From contig NC_087068.1 of NCBI RefSeq assembly GCF_963678635.1, positions 51,310,563 through 51,374,562 on the forward strand: 64,000 nucleotides of DNA, written 5' to 3'. Position numbers and translations under genes: made by a program. Source of the stretch: Symsagittifera roscoffensis (Eukaryota; Xenacoelomorpha; Acoela; Convolutidae). Below are positions 32,392-43,007 of the stretch, one piece after another. The notes below the pieces were generated by a model, which was given only the letters and a program-made list of their open reading frames with translations, was not told where the DNA came from and did no database searches. The stretch's first letter is position 1. Every line of letters starts with the position of its first letter.

Positions 32392-33904
32392 AATTTTAGC
32401 CTTCATCCAACGATCATCTGAAAAATTCACAAAAGAAAAATAAAAAATAGCAAACTTCTTCAAAACTGTTTAAAACCCTATTAAATTTTTGCACCAACAA
32501 TTAAATAAATATAATACCAATGCAGTAAATTAATTTATAAATTTTTCCCCCACAAGCAGTAAATCTAATAATGATGAAAATTTGTAACTTAATTTTCCCC
32601 AACAACTAGCAGTAAAATTAAAATTCTATGTAGTAAATTAATAAGAAGCAAATACAGTACTAACCTTTTGCTATTTTCATTCACTCGCACAAGAATTCTA
32701 TCCAAACTCGCACAGCTCGCCCACGAAGAATTGTTTAAAATAATGAATTTCAGTTTCAAGCTTTCACACTCGATAACTCTAACACAAGATAACACGTTTC
32801 AAACTTTCCTTTAACCCGGTTGGAAAGGAATTATATACTAAACAAAACTAACCAATGCAGCTTACTAAACACCACAACACATAGCATAACAGCATGACTA
32901 AGAAAAGGAAACCAACGGTACCCAAACCGGATTAACCCAGTTTAAAACTGGATAATTTATTCTTTTGAAGACTATTATAAAGTCTAAGAAAGAAATAATA
33001 AAACACAAAAAAGTCGAAAGACAAACCCATACCACAAACAATTTGATTTTTGAAAAAAGGACACAACCAACAAAACATAAGAAAAACCACAACAAACCCA
33101 ACATAAAACGTTGTCACATAACAGGACCTCTCACAAAAACCGCATGCAATCATACTCCCACTCCTGGCCTAACCCACCAGGAAGGACGTCCTGAGCATGC
33201 TCTATAGCCGGCCTAACCCACCGCGCTACATCCACGCTTTGTGACCATACTCCTACTTTTAATAAGAGCTACTCAAGGGTGAGTAACTCTTCAAAATAAC
33301 TGAACTAAAACAAAAAGCTTTTGTGAAAACAACTAACTAAAATCATAATTAAAAAATATTAAACTAATAAAAGTTTTATAAAATGTAAATTACATTATGC
33401 AATACATAGATCAGAATACAACACCAAGGACGAACATCCAAAGACAAAACGACCCTACTACACTCGAGAAAGAATGGCCAACTACAATCAATATGCCGCC
33501 CACAATCACAACTCAAAGGATTTAGAGTACGACTTGACTTCGCAGAAAAGGACTTCATTGAACTAGACCAATGACCACCTCGATGTTCAAGTATACGTAC
33601 AGATCCGAGTAACCAGGCATCCCCTCCACGCACAATCTCCACGCCATTCCCAGACAAGGTCAAACACAAAGAAGTTCTCACCAATGAAACAGAAAAACCT
33701 GACATAGCCAACCATTCTGAAATCAGATTTGAGTTTGTTGCGAAAACCCAGTCGTTGTCTTGAGAAGACACAACGATTGAATCTGGGACTTCTCTAATAA
33801 GAAAACCCAGAAGAAATAAGATGTTCGCCAAATACCAACGTCCATCATCCATCTTTTGAATTGCAGAAAGACTATTCTAAAAAACTCTGTAAAACCCGGA
33901 TGGG
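32392..33904 (+). other. 3' untranslated region, copy 1
   Basis: About 1.5 kb. Repeated words around AGTAAATTAATA/GCAGTAAA occur at 32520-32640. A segment at about 33150-33240 contains a duplicated GGCCTAACCCACC (minus strand GGTGGGTTAGGCC), loosely tRNA-like and possibly SINE-derived. Another strong donor-like AAGGGTGAGT lies near 33274-33283. A 158-codon minus-strand frame covers 33376-33852. The last bases before the LTR (GGATGGG) are purine-rich but a weak polypurine tract. Confidence 0.55.
33376..33852 (-). CDS. Antisense 158-codon open frame of unknown origin
   Basis: Starts MDDGRWYLANILFLLGFLI, which looks like a signal peptide, and continues with protein-like composition (LVRTSLCLTLSGNG, VEIVRGGDAWLLGSV). 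The stretch is less A-rich on the plus strand than the rest of the element. It could be a fragment of a captured host gene in reverse orientation, a minus-strand accessory gene, or chance. No donor or acceptor was convincingly placed and the homologous part of copy 2 is outside the window. Confidence 0.25.
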   Translation of the reverse strand: MDDGRWYLANILFLLGFLIREVPDSIVVSSQDNDWVFATNSNLISEWLAMSGFSVSLVRTSLCLTLSGNGVEIVRGGDAWLLGSVRILEHRGGHWSSSMKSFSAKSSRTLNPLSCDCGRHIDCSWPFFLECSRVVLSLDVRPWCCILIYVLHNVIYIL

Positions 33905-34314
33905 TGGAACCTGATCTAAACTACATTTTATGATTGGATAAATTAGATATTTTACCAATGTAAAGTATTTAATATTAACCAATCATGATCCATCTAACTA
34001 ACAATCCACTTATTTGTAAGTGCTAAAATTACTTGTAATTTCAGCACCAGAGAGATTTGAATTTAACTTAGAAATTAGTTGAACTCTCCCGAGTACTTCA
34101 GCAGCCGCAATAAACCAGTATACCCTAGATCTATTGAGCCTAGCAGAGACTAGTTAAACAACCTGAGACTAGACAGTATAAGAGTAAGATTAGGATCGGT
34201 ATTAGACTAAGAAGTTGCACGAATCTATCCGGCCGAAAATAAGATAGCGTGACGAGCAGACGGTGTACCCTATCCGAAATTACTCTATGAGTTATACCCA
34301 TCGGTCCTAACTCA
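33905..34314 (+). repeat. 3' LTR, copy 1
   Basis: 410 bp, nearly identical to the 5' LTR; ends CTCA followed by ATAT. AATAAA at 34109-34114 is the likely polyadenylation signal of the element. Confidence 0.93.
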
Positions 34315-35464
34315 ATATACATATTTTTAAAAATTTTTACTCCTCATGATACAAAAAAAAATGTTATGCTCTTTTTGGTTACCACGTCTGAGGAAAATGC
34401 TTCAAGGGGAGGGTGTACACATGTTCTTTAAACTGAGTGTATGTGTGCGTGCGTGAGGGCCCGCAGCGTCAAAGTTGGATAAAATCGATTAACTACAGTT
34501 ACAGTATCTTACAGTTGTAGAGTAAGCATTGAATCGATTCATCTGCAATTATTTTGCGATCAATAAGCGATTCTAGACAGATAGAATTGATTTTTTTGTA
34601 TCTCCAAAAAATGAATATCAGTACAAAAATAATCAAAGTTATAATTCTATGAACAGTACATAATTTGTAGATAATCTGCATATAGTCAAAATATAATCTA
34701 TGTAAAATAAAACGTATATACAATCTGTAGATAATCTATAAACAATCTCTACGTAATCTGTAGGTGTTTTGTAAATAATATGAATAATAGTTTTATAAAT
34801 TGGTTATCTTGCCTAAAAATTATAGTGTTCGTAAGGTGTTTAATTTTGACCATCAAAAACATTAATTAACAAGTGTTTTTCTTAAATTTTACCGAAACTC
34901 TGTGAGCAGGAAAAGTCTTCCTTAGTGTTATATTGAGCTGACCTCATTTGAGAACAAATGTTTACCGCTAACCATGAGTTTCAATCGATCCCTCTTTTGC
35001 AATCTGAGAGTTCCCGCGGTAAGCAAAGTTTTTTTGTGCATTTGATTTCAAATGCTTTTTAGAATATTTATATCTTTTCAGTGCAATTTTGTTGAAAAAC
35101 ATCAGCGAAAAAATAAAAAAAATTAGCATAGAACAATTCAATTTTTATCAAATATCAGCAACTAACATCTCAGAAATTACCTGAAACTATTATTTTATAC
35201 TGTTTTTTCATCATACTCACATCATTTGATGGGCAAGTATCTAGAGAAAATCAATATATAATCTGTACAAAGACTTATATAATCTAAATGTAGTCTGTAT
35301 CTAATCTGTATATAATCAGTTTAAAGTTTGTTAGAAAACATGTAACTATAACATGAATGAGAAAATATGTATATAGTCTATATGCAATCTGTATAAAGTA
35401 TGCATGAACTTTGATACAGAGAAAACATTTTTAGAGTGGTAATGGTTATACACCAATGATATAC
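34315..35464. other. Right flank of copy 1, degenerate ATAATCTGTA repeats
   Basis: Host DNA with many degenerate copies of ATAATCTGTAGATAATCTG-like words at about 34660-34790 and again at about 35240-35400. No gene recognised. Confidence 0.6.
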
Positions 35465-37726
35465 CAGAAACGAGACTGCTCTTATCAGGGCGAAGCATTG
35501 GATGTTCCGACTGCTTTTGAGGTTTCATGAGCAGTAATAACAAAATGAAAAATTTTTTTCTAAAATTTAAAAAGTTTTATGAAAATCATCCCCCCATACG
35601 CCATATAAAGTACAAAAAGAAAGATTTCGCTCCTATTAATATATCAATTATGGCATATAAGCTTTCTTGAACCAATTTGGAACGATTTCTAAGGCGGATT
35701 TAATCTCCGCTTACACGTTAATAGCGCGAAATATATCGCACGTTATTTGTTCCAAATTGGCCAAAATGGCAATCTTTAAACCCCCACAACTTTACGAAAA
35801 ATGGTCACAAGTGAAATATCTTTTCAATTTTAAGCTCAAGACAACTATAGCTTTTGAATAATATTAAAAAAATCCGTCAAAAATGGGTAGTTAAAAAGTC
35901 GAAATTTGTCTGAAGAAAAAAAAACCCACCCCGAGCACAAATATTCCGTTACTTTCGTATCAAAAGTCGGAACAAAAACTTTGCAAAACAAAATGCATAA
36001 TAATCGATTATGAAAACAGTACAGGACTGCTCGCATCAGGGCGAAGCCCTGAATGTTCTGACTGCTTTTTAAGGTTTATGGAGCAGCAGTAATAACATAA
36101 AAATTAAATGAAATAAAATAAAATGAAAACTTTTTTTCCAAAAGTTGAAAATTTTTATGAAAATCATCCTCCCACACGCCATATAAAAATACAAAAAGAT
36201 AAATTTCGCTCCTATTATTATATTAATTATGGCATATAAGCTCTCTTGAACCAATTTGGAACGATTTCTAAGGCGGATTTAATCTCCGCTTACTTGTTAA
36301 TAGCGCGAAATATATCGCTCGTTAATTGTTCCAAATTGGCCAAAATGGCAATTTTTAAACCCCCACAACTTTACGAAAAATGGTCACAGGTGAAATATCT
36401 TTTCAAATTTAAGCTCAGGACAACAATAGCTTTTGAATGATTAAAAAAAATTCCGTCAAAAATGGGTAGTTAAAAAGTCGAAATTTGTCTGAAGAAAAAA
36501 ACCCACCCCGAGCACAAATATTCCGTTACTTTCGTATCAAAAGTCGGAACAAAAACTTTGCAAAACAAAATGCATAATAATCGATTATGAAAACAGTACA
36601 GGACTGCTCGTATCAGGGCGAAGCCCTAAATGTTCCGACTGCTTTTTATGGTTTATGGAGCAGCAGTAATAACATAAAAAATTAAATGAAATAAAATAAA
36701 ATGAAAAATTTTTTTCCAAAAGTTGAAATTTTTTATGACAATCATCCCCCCACACGCCATATAAAAATACAAAAAGATGAATTTCGCTCCTATTATTATA
36801 TTAATTATGGCATATAAGCTCTCTTGAACCAATTTGGAACGATTTCTAAGGCGGATTTAATCTCCGCTTACACGTTAATAGCGCGAAATATATCGCTCGT
36901 TAATTGTTCCAAATTGGCCAAAATGGCAATCTTTAAACCCCCACAACTTTACGAAAAATGGTCACAGGTGAAATATCTTTTCAAATTTAAGCTCAGGACA
37001 ACAATAGCTTTTGAATGATTTAAAAAAACTCCGTCAAAAATGGGTAGTTAAAAAGTCGAAATTTGTCTGAAGAAAAAAAAACCCACCCCGAGCACAAATA
37101 TTCCGTTACTTTCGTATCAAAAGTCGGAACAAAAACTTTGCAAAACAAAATGCATAATGATCGATTATGAAAACAATACAGGACTGCTCGTATCAGGGCG
37201 AAGCCCTGAATGTTTCGACTGCTTTTTAAGGTTTATGGAGCAGCAGTAATAACATAAAAAATTAAATGAAATAAAATAAAATGAAAACTTTTTTGCCAAA
37301 AGTTGAAATTTTTTATGACAATCATCACCCCACACGCCATATAAAGTACAAAAAAATAGATTTCGTTCCTTGTAACAAATCAATTATGGCAAATAAGCTT
37401 CGTTCAACCAATTTGGAACGATTTATAAGGCGGATTAAATCTCCGCTTACGCGTTAATAGCGCGAAATATATTGCGCGTTAATTGTCCCAAATTGGTTAA
37501 AATGGCCAAAATGGCAATCTTTAAACCCTCATAACTTTACGAAAAATGATCACAGGCGAAATATCTTTTCAAATTTAAGTTCAGGATAACAAGGGCTTTC
37601 GAATGATAAAAAATTCCGTCAAAAATGGCTAGTTAAAAAGTCGAAATTTGTAAAAAAAAAAAAAAAAAAAAAAAACCTCCCCGAGCACAAATATTCCGGT
37701 ACTTTCGTATCGAAAGTCGGAACAAT
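35465..37726. repeat. Tandem array of a 579-bp unit, about 3.9 copies
   Basis: Anchor sequence ACCAATTTGGAACGATTT recurs at about 35670, 36249, 36827 and 37406, spacing 578-579. Copies 2 and 3 are nearly identical; the first and last are more diverged. Each unit contains nested inverted repeats: CCAATTTGGAAC with GTTCCAAATTGG, AAGCGGAGAT-type arms and GCGCGAAATATATCGC, plus a stem-loop CAGGGCGAAGCCCTG (36037, 37194; altered in others). A 64-codon open frame repeats in each unit but starts at TTG and spans the hairpins, so it is not treated as a gene. Confidence 0.93.
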
Positions 37727-38803
37727 AATCAAATAGTATACAAAAATAAAACAGATTTGAAATTTGTATATTTGTTTGTGGATAATCGATTTTTATCCAT
37801 TTTGTCACTGCGGTATATGTGTTTTCCATTCAATAAGTTTGTGTCTTTTTTTGCTAAAAAATATTAGACCACTTGAAAGGCAATTGGATCATTCAAGGTT
37901 TCGCCTTGAGAGAGGGCTTCTCTGGAACCTGAGAGATTTTTCTGCGTTTATTCAATTACAAACATTAAAACATTTAACCACCGTTAAGTTGACCAATCAC
38001 AGCCTGGGCTAGTTCTGATGCAGTCTTGCATACTCTTATCACAACCGTAACATTTTGAAAGACTAAATTTTCTTCCTTCACGTAGCACAGATAATTTCTT
38101 CGCAGAATATATTGATCAATTAATTCGACTGAAAAATCAAAAGCTTACTTAGCATGTTTAAAGGGAATGCTGACACTTGTTTAAATTAGCGCTTTTCAAT
38201 TTTCGCTCGCTCTTGGATAATCAAAGCTAAGACACGGTCAATGGTAACTTATTTCAAGGCTAATCAAAAACGTAAGTTAAGTTCATTAGTTTTCATCAGG
38301 TTGTATCCATAACAACAAATAGATTGATAGTGTTTGTTTATGTTAAAAAAAGGAATTGCGAATCAGTATTTTTGGCATGCCTTAAGAAGTTTTCGCATTC
38401 AACTCTTGTAGCTTACGAATATCTTAAAAGACAAATTTCATATAGATTGAATCTGAATTGATATGTTTTAAGAAGTTAAAGTATTTGGTCAGAAAAAAAA
38501 TGATTTTTTTTTTCGAAATTATGGATGCTAAAATTGTGCTTACAATGTACCAAAAAACACCTGTAGCAATTGTTTTACTATGTCATTTTGTCTCAAGTCT
38601 TATATAAAATTTGCTCTGTTTTTACAGATGATGATTTTAAAGAGTGCTGCTGTTCTCACGCAAAAACATATTGAATAATGGTAACAAAATAACAAGACAT
38701 ATGTTTCACAATACAGCCATTCATTACAGTTGAGCTTACTAGCAAAACGTGTAAAATAATCGGCGCTCTTAGTAATGAGTAGAGCCAAGATCTTAGGAAG
38801 TTA
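37727..38803. other. Intergenic upstream of the FkbM gene
   Basis: AT-rich. A relative of the array stem-loop motif lies at about 37874-37925 (minus orientation). No promoter element could be assigned with confidence. Confidence 0.55.
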
Positions 38804-39464
38804 ATGTTCAGTAATAAAGGGATACGATGTTTTTTCTACTCGATCGTTTTCATAGTCCTTCTAATTGTTTTGACAATTTATCAAAAATCATCCATTTTAC
38901 TCCATAAAAACTCCACAACTCGACCGTTTATTGAGCCAAATTTTTTGGATGGTTGCTATCATGTGTATCTGGACGTCGGTTCAAACGTAGGAATCCAAGT
39001 TCGCAAATTGTACGAGCCTGAAAAATATCCGAACGCACGAGTACACGAGCTGTTCAACTCACATTTTGGGTCAATTGAGGAAAGAAGGCTGCTAACTTCT
39101 AATTTATCTGGCGCCGAAAATTTCAAAACAGTTTGCGCGGTTGGTTTTGAGCCAAATTCAAACCATACTGAGAGACTGAAATCAATTGAGAAAAGTTACA
39201 AAAAATGTGGATGGTTCGTTCGCTTTTTCACTGAAAGTGCAGTTTCTGATAGAGAAGGTGTTGGACAATTTTACACCGATGAAGACCAAAAAGCTTTGGA
39301 ATGGGGTGGGGGTATTTTGCCCCCTGATGTGATTACAATTGCCAAGAACAGAACGGAAAACTACAAGCAAGTTCGCCTGATTAGATTGGCGTCATTTATA
39401 CGAGAAGTAGTGGCCACTAGGAAAATAACCCCGCGTGGCAACATTAGCCGCCATAAACCACCAG
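38804..39464 (+). CDS. FkbM-type methyltransferase, first coding exon
   Basis: Encodes a type II membrane protein: short cytosolic N-terminus, membrane anchor at residues 9-26 (CFFYSIVFIVLLIVLTIY), then a lumenal or extracellular methyltransferase fold. SAM-binding motif I is LDVGSNVG (residues 56-63); motif II is VGFEPNSNH (113-121), as in the Methyltransf_21/FkbM family, which O-methylates sugars or small molecules. The substrate here is unknown. The donor CCAG|GTACGT leaves one base of a codon (phase 1). The frame continues 27 codons into the intron, through a poly-C run, and is not coding there. The start is the first ATG before the anchor. Confidence 0.88.
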
Positions 39465-39743
39465 GTACGTTTATGAAAATCATACTCCCGCCCCCCCCCC
39501 CCCCTCCCCTCGAAATTAGAATAGATTGGCACCGAAGGCGCCTTTAGAAAATTTTTGGGTCACTTAGCCAAAAATTGATATATCAAAAAAGTAGAAAGGG
39601 GAGACTCTTTGGGTCGGCAAGGGGTCTAATCCCTAATGTAAGGGGGTGTCCGCCACCCCCCCTTCAAATTTGCTTCTTCTGCTCAAAGGTCTTCTAAGAC
39701 ATTTATCTTTCATAATTGCATAACTGCACCAGTTTTTTTGCAG
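39465..39743 (+). other. FkbM intron 1
   Basis: 279-bp GT-AG intron ending TTTTTTTGCAG. Contains a poly-C tract at about 39489-39505 and a segment (about 39520-39665) resembling part of the hAT-like MITE family. Confidence 0.8.
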
Positions 39744-39895
39744 AAGTAATAACGAAACTGGACATTGAGGGTTCAGAGATAGAAGTAGTGTCCGACTTGA
39801 TCTACTCCGGTGCCCTTCACTTCATCAACGCACTCATGGTTGAATGGCATCCTCACCTGCAAAGACTGCCTCGCAGAAAACTGGAGTCAAACCAG
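39744..39895 (+). CDS. FkbM-type methyltransferase, second coding exon
   Basis: Completes a Glu codon, then VITKLDIEGSEIEVVSDLIY and HFINALMVEWHPHLQRLPRR. KLDIEGSE is the characteristic third FkbM motif (acidic residue followed by EG). The 3' border is unresolved: no good GT donor follows. A phase that fits the terminal exon would end at 39889, 39892 or 39895, the last followed by GG. The frame reaches a TAG at 39911-39913 if unspliced, which would give a truncated protein. Confidence 0.75.
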
Positions 39896-41814
39896 GGATC
39901 AGTCAAATTTTAGACCAAATATTGTAACATTAATCTGACTTAAGTTAAGTTAATCTAACTTTAAGTTAACCAAAGTTATCTAAATGACCAGTCAAAATTT
40001 TGACCAAACAATCGAATTTATTATATTAAGGCAAGTCAAATTTTAGACCAAATAATCTAACAATAATCTGACTTAGGTTAAGTCAATCTAACTTATGACA
40101 AATTAAGTTTTGACCAAATAAATAATCGAACTTAAGCTAGCACGTTAAAAATTAGACCAAATAATCGAACTTAAATTAAGACAAATTAAAACTTGGACCA
40201 CGAAGTGGGTCTTTTTCCTCTCCCCCCCCCCCCACCTGCAATTTTTTTACATGTAAATTTGTTGACCACATTGTCCGATTGTTACGAAAATTCATATACA
40301 GACTAATAAGGCCACGACAAACATATTTGTTCTTCATACTCAACCTCGTAAAACCACTCGTTACATTGAAGCTCGATATATTGAAGCTCGTTAGAGGTGG
40401 GGGGAAAAGGAAAAAGAGCCCACGAAGTTTATCTTAATTTAAGACAAGTAAAAGTTAAGACTATATACACTAATTAATTAAGACCAAAGAAAATATTTTT
40501 TTGACTATTGAATTCACATAAAAGTGAGACACTATGAAGAGCAGCATTTGATCTGCTGGATCACTGCCCAATTTTTTGAATAAACTTAGTTGGCAAAACA
40601 TGACCATTAGCCATTTGTTCGTGCAATTTTGAGCGGGCGATTCACCAAATAATTTTGATCTTTATTACAACTGGAATAATCGTTCAAATCTCATTTTTTT
40701 TCTTAGCTAATCAACCATTTGTCGCTGCATTATCTTTGAAAGATTATGGGACCAGATGCATAGTGAAAAAAAAATTCAATTGTTTTAATTGGTCTCCCAA
40801 AATTTTGAAATTTTTTATACAAAGGTAAAGTTCAGAAGCAGATGAGAGTAGTTTAGACAAGTTCAAAAATGATTTAATATCGTTTATTAGTTAAAGACAA
40901 ATAAATGAAAAAGAGCAAGCTTTTAACAGCGATCATAAAAAGTGATTGAAATTTTATGAGAAAGGACTTTTGTCACAACAGTAGTGGAAAATTTACCAGA
41001 AAAAAAGACAAAGAAGCTTTTAGAGAAAAGCAAGGAAACAAGTTGAATTTCGCTGTAAAAAAAACGGAAATACGAGAACTTTTTAAGAACAGAGGACAGA
41101 AACCTTTAAGCAGCAGATGACTTTCCTAAAAAAATATGGACCTAATGGGACCTAATACTAGGTTTGAAGCTAGATGCAAATCAAAATCTTTAATCAAGTT
41201 GAGAGAAGGGCTTTTCAGCGATCTTTTTCACCTACTACAACGATGTCGACCAAAAAAAAACTTCTAAGTTTAGGAGTACAAACTAAATAAAGAACAGCAT
41301 ATTTAATGCTAAAATTGATTACGATATCTTCATGAAGCCATCTGAAGGATTCTAACAGTTAACGAAAAAGAAAATTCACTAATTTGTCTTTTGGAAAAAA
41401 AACCTTTTAATGAATGTGGGAATAGTATAATGGTTTTTGGCGCGGTCAAAATTGTCAAACCATTTTGAAAAAAAAACTCTGAAAAGAAAATGCCAAGAGA
41501 TATACAGAGATAAGATGTTAGCAGGAGTGAAGATAAGTGAAGCAAAGCCAAAAAACTACTCCTAGGTAAAAACGAATAACTATTAAGAGGAAACGGTTTT
41601 TTAGAAGGCACCATAGAACAAATCAATATGTAAAATTGTGACTATCGACGATTTGTTTGTTGTTTGAATTCTTTGCTTTATCAAGTCTGTCAACTGATTG
41701 ATTTGCAGCAAACCGTCTAAGTTCTTTCATTGAAAACCAAATTGATTAACATTAGAAAACTGGAAATAATTGTCTAACATATCTGCGAAGAACCAAGCGT
41801 TTGTGTTCAATCTT

Positions 41815-42110
41815 TAGGAGGGGTATGGCCTCGAAACTTGTTAGCTATTCGGATGCGGACTGGACACACTAAAAAAAAGTTTAAAAAAAGTACCTCAAGA
41901 TTTTGTTTCACGCGCCACCATTGGGTGTCAACTTTAACAAACGAAGCAGAACACAATGCTGTAGTCGAAAGTAAAGAAGCAGTTAACTTACTTGGCATAC
42001 TCAGTGATTTAGGTATAATATCTTTAAGGCATTCGGAAGTGTTTGTTGATAAACAGGCGTTATTGCCCTCTGTAAAGATTCAATGAACAACGGAAAGACA
42101 AAACCTTTTG
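41815..42110 (+). pseudogene. Ty1/Copia RNase H fragment, frameshifted
   Basis: One frame reads VSYSDADW (41839-41862), the start of Copia-type RNase H. After a TAA and an A-run another frame reads KSTSRFCFTRHHWVS, then TNEAEHNAVVESKEAVNLLG and VFVDKQAL, which match the later RNase H motifs (Glu and Asp positions). No other Copia domains were found nearby, so this is an old truncated insertion. Confidence 0.75.
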
Positions 42111-42189
42111 ACATAACAATACAATCAAAGGCACTCTACGTAGTGCCGTTGTTGGGACCCCATCGGGAGATCAACTTGTGTATTTTGTG

Positions 42190-42350
42190 AATTGTAAGCG
42201 GATTCCGCAGCAAGGACGCTCTCTTTGACCTTTATTTTTTCCGTCGTTTTCTTTGATCGTTTCAACCAATTTTTTAATTGTTTTAAGATCTGTATCTAGA
42301 ATCCAGCAACATACAGACACAAAAATCTGCGCCTGTTCAGCGCACATTTT
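42190..42350 (+). repeat. Dispersed repeat family A, copy 2
   Basis: Carries GGATTCCGCAGCAAGGACGCTCTCTTT-like, TTTGATCGTTTC and ATCCAG words in the same order as the copies at 11098-11255 and 46443-46625. Confidence 0.7.
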
Positions 42351-42863
42351 AGCATCGCAAGGCAAAAGTAAAGTCTATCACATTTTTTGTTGTGTTTTTA
42401 AAGCAAAAACACGTTGTTTCACATTTAAGCAACCATCATGGATCAAACCCTTCTAGACTAGACCTGTACTGTTTTGCGATAATGAAGAATGCACACCACC
42501 CAGCAGTTTTGTTTCTGCCATAGCAAAATGTAGCAAGTTGTGAAAAAAGTTAGTTGTTCACAATTTTTCGTTATGCAAGTTTTTTGGAAGTTTTGTGCCA
42601 TCTAATTTTTTGTTGTTCTTGCTCGAAAAAGAATCAGTTTTTTTGTGGAAATTCCTAAATTCGTCTTCAGTAGGGAGATAAATTATTATGATGCGCTCGA
42701 AAGTCAAATGATGTAACTTTCATCCTTTCTTCATTTCAAGAATTTTGAAACATAATTAAACATTTTTGGAAAATATTTTCACGCACTTTTTTATCTGTAA
42801 TATATATTTTTTTCTACTTAAATGCATTGAAAGTAGTCTAAAAGTTAATTGATCTGGAATCAG

Positions 42864-43007
42864 TTGCAAGAACTACTGAGACAGATGAGTCAGTTCTGCG
42901 AAGGGATGGAGAAGAATGGGAAGAACTCGGCCGACTGTCGCTTCAAGGCCATCGACCTCGACGACGAGAGTTATGCGTGGACAAACTACACTCTTCCGTC
43001 ATGTTGA
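42864..43007 (+). CDS. FkbM-type methyltransferase, terminal exon
   Basis: Reads LQELLRQMSQFCEGMEKN, then CRFKAIDLDDESYAWTNY and a TGA at 43005-43007. The DLDDESY ending is typical of the close of metazoan FkbM-like proteins, and GC content jumps relative to the intron. The acceptor is uncertain: AATCAG at 42863 gives phase 0, but CAAG at 42870 and ACAG at 42884 are alternatives. An ATTAAA at 43096-43101 may serve polyadenylation. Confidence 0.7.
   Translation: MQELLRQMSQFCEGMEKNGKNSADCRFKAIDLDDESYAWTNYTLPSC

Larger units (their letters stand above)
15424..34314 (+). mobile_element. Giant env-bearing Ty3/Gypsy-type LTR retroelement, copy 1 (18.9 kb, full length)
   Basis: Two 410-bp LTRs in direct orientation begin TGGAACCTG and end near CTAACTCA. 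They bound an internal region with a primer-binding site, gag, pol, env-like and several extra ORFs. The flanks carry a matching 4-bp ATAT duplication (15420-15423 and 34315-34318). Integrase follows RNase H in Pol and ends in a GPY/F module, placing it in the Ty3/Gypsy (Metaviridae) lineage. The LTRs differ at about three positions, so insertion was recent, although gag, pol tail, ORF4 and env carry disabling changes. At 18.9 kb it is about twice the size of common Gypsy elements; env, ORF6 and the untranslated regions account for most of the excess. Confidence 0.93.
39896..42863 (+). other. FkbM intron 2, repeat-bearing
   Basis: About 3 kb. At 39900-40500 words such as GACCAAATAATCGAACTTAA and AAGACAAATTAAA recur in a degenerate tandem pattern; a poly-C tract lies near 40222. 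A broken Copia RNase H fragment lies at 41815-42110 and repeat family A at 42190-42350. Otherwise nothing recognised. Confidence 0.55.

Noticed and set aside
33150-33240. tRNA-like segment on the minus strand
   Set aside because: Resembles an A-box region with a duplicated GGTGGGTTAGGCC but lacks a cloverleaf and a clear B box; not called as tRNA or SINE.
34974-35018. ATG with 15 codons ending at a good donor (GCG|GTAAGC)
   Set aside because: Attractive as a first coding exon, but no downstream exon in matching phase could be tied to it; too short to support.
35667-35861. 64-codon frame repeated in each 579-bp unit
   Set aside because: Starts at TTG, spans hairpin arms, and diverged copies elsewhere do not keep it open.
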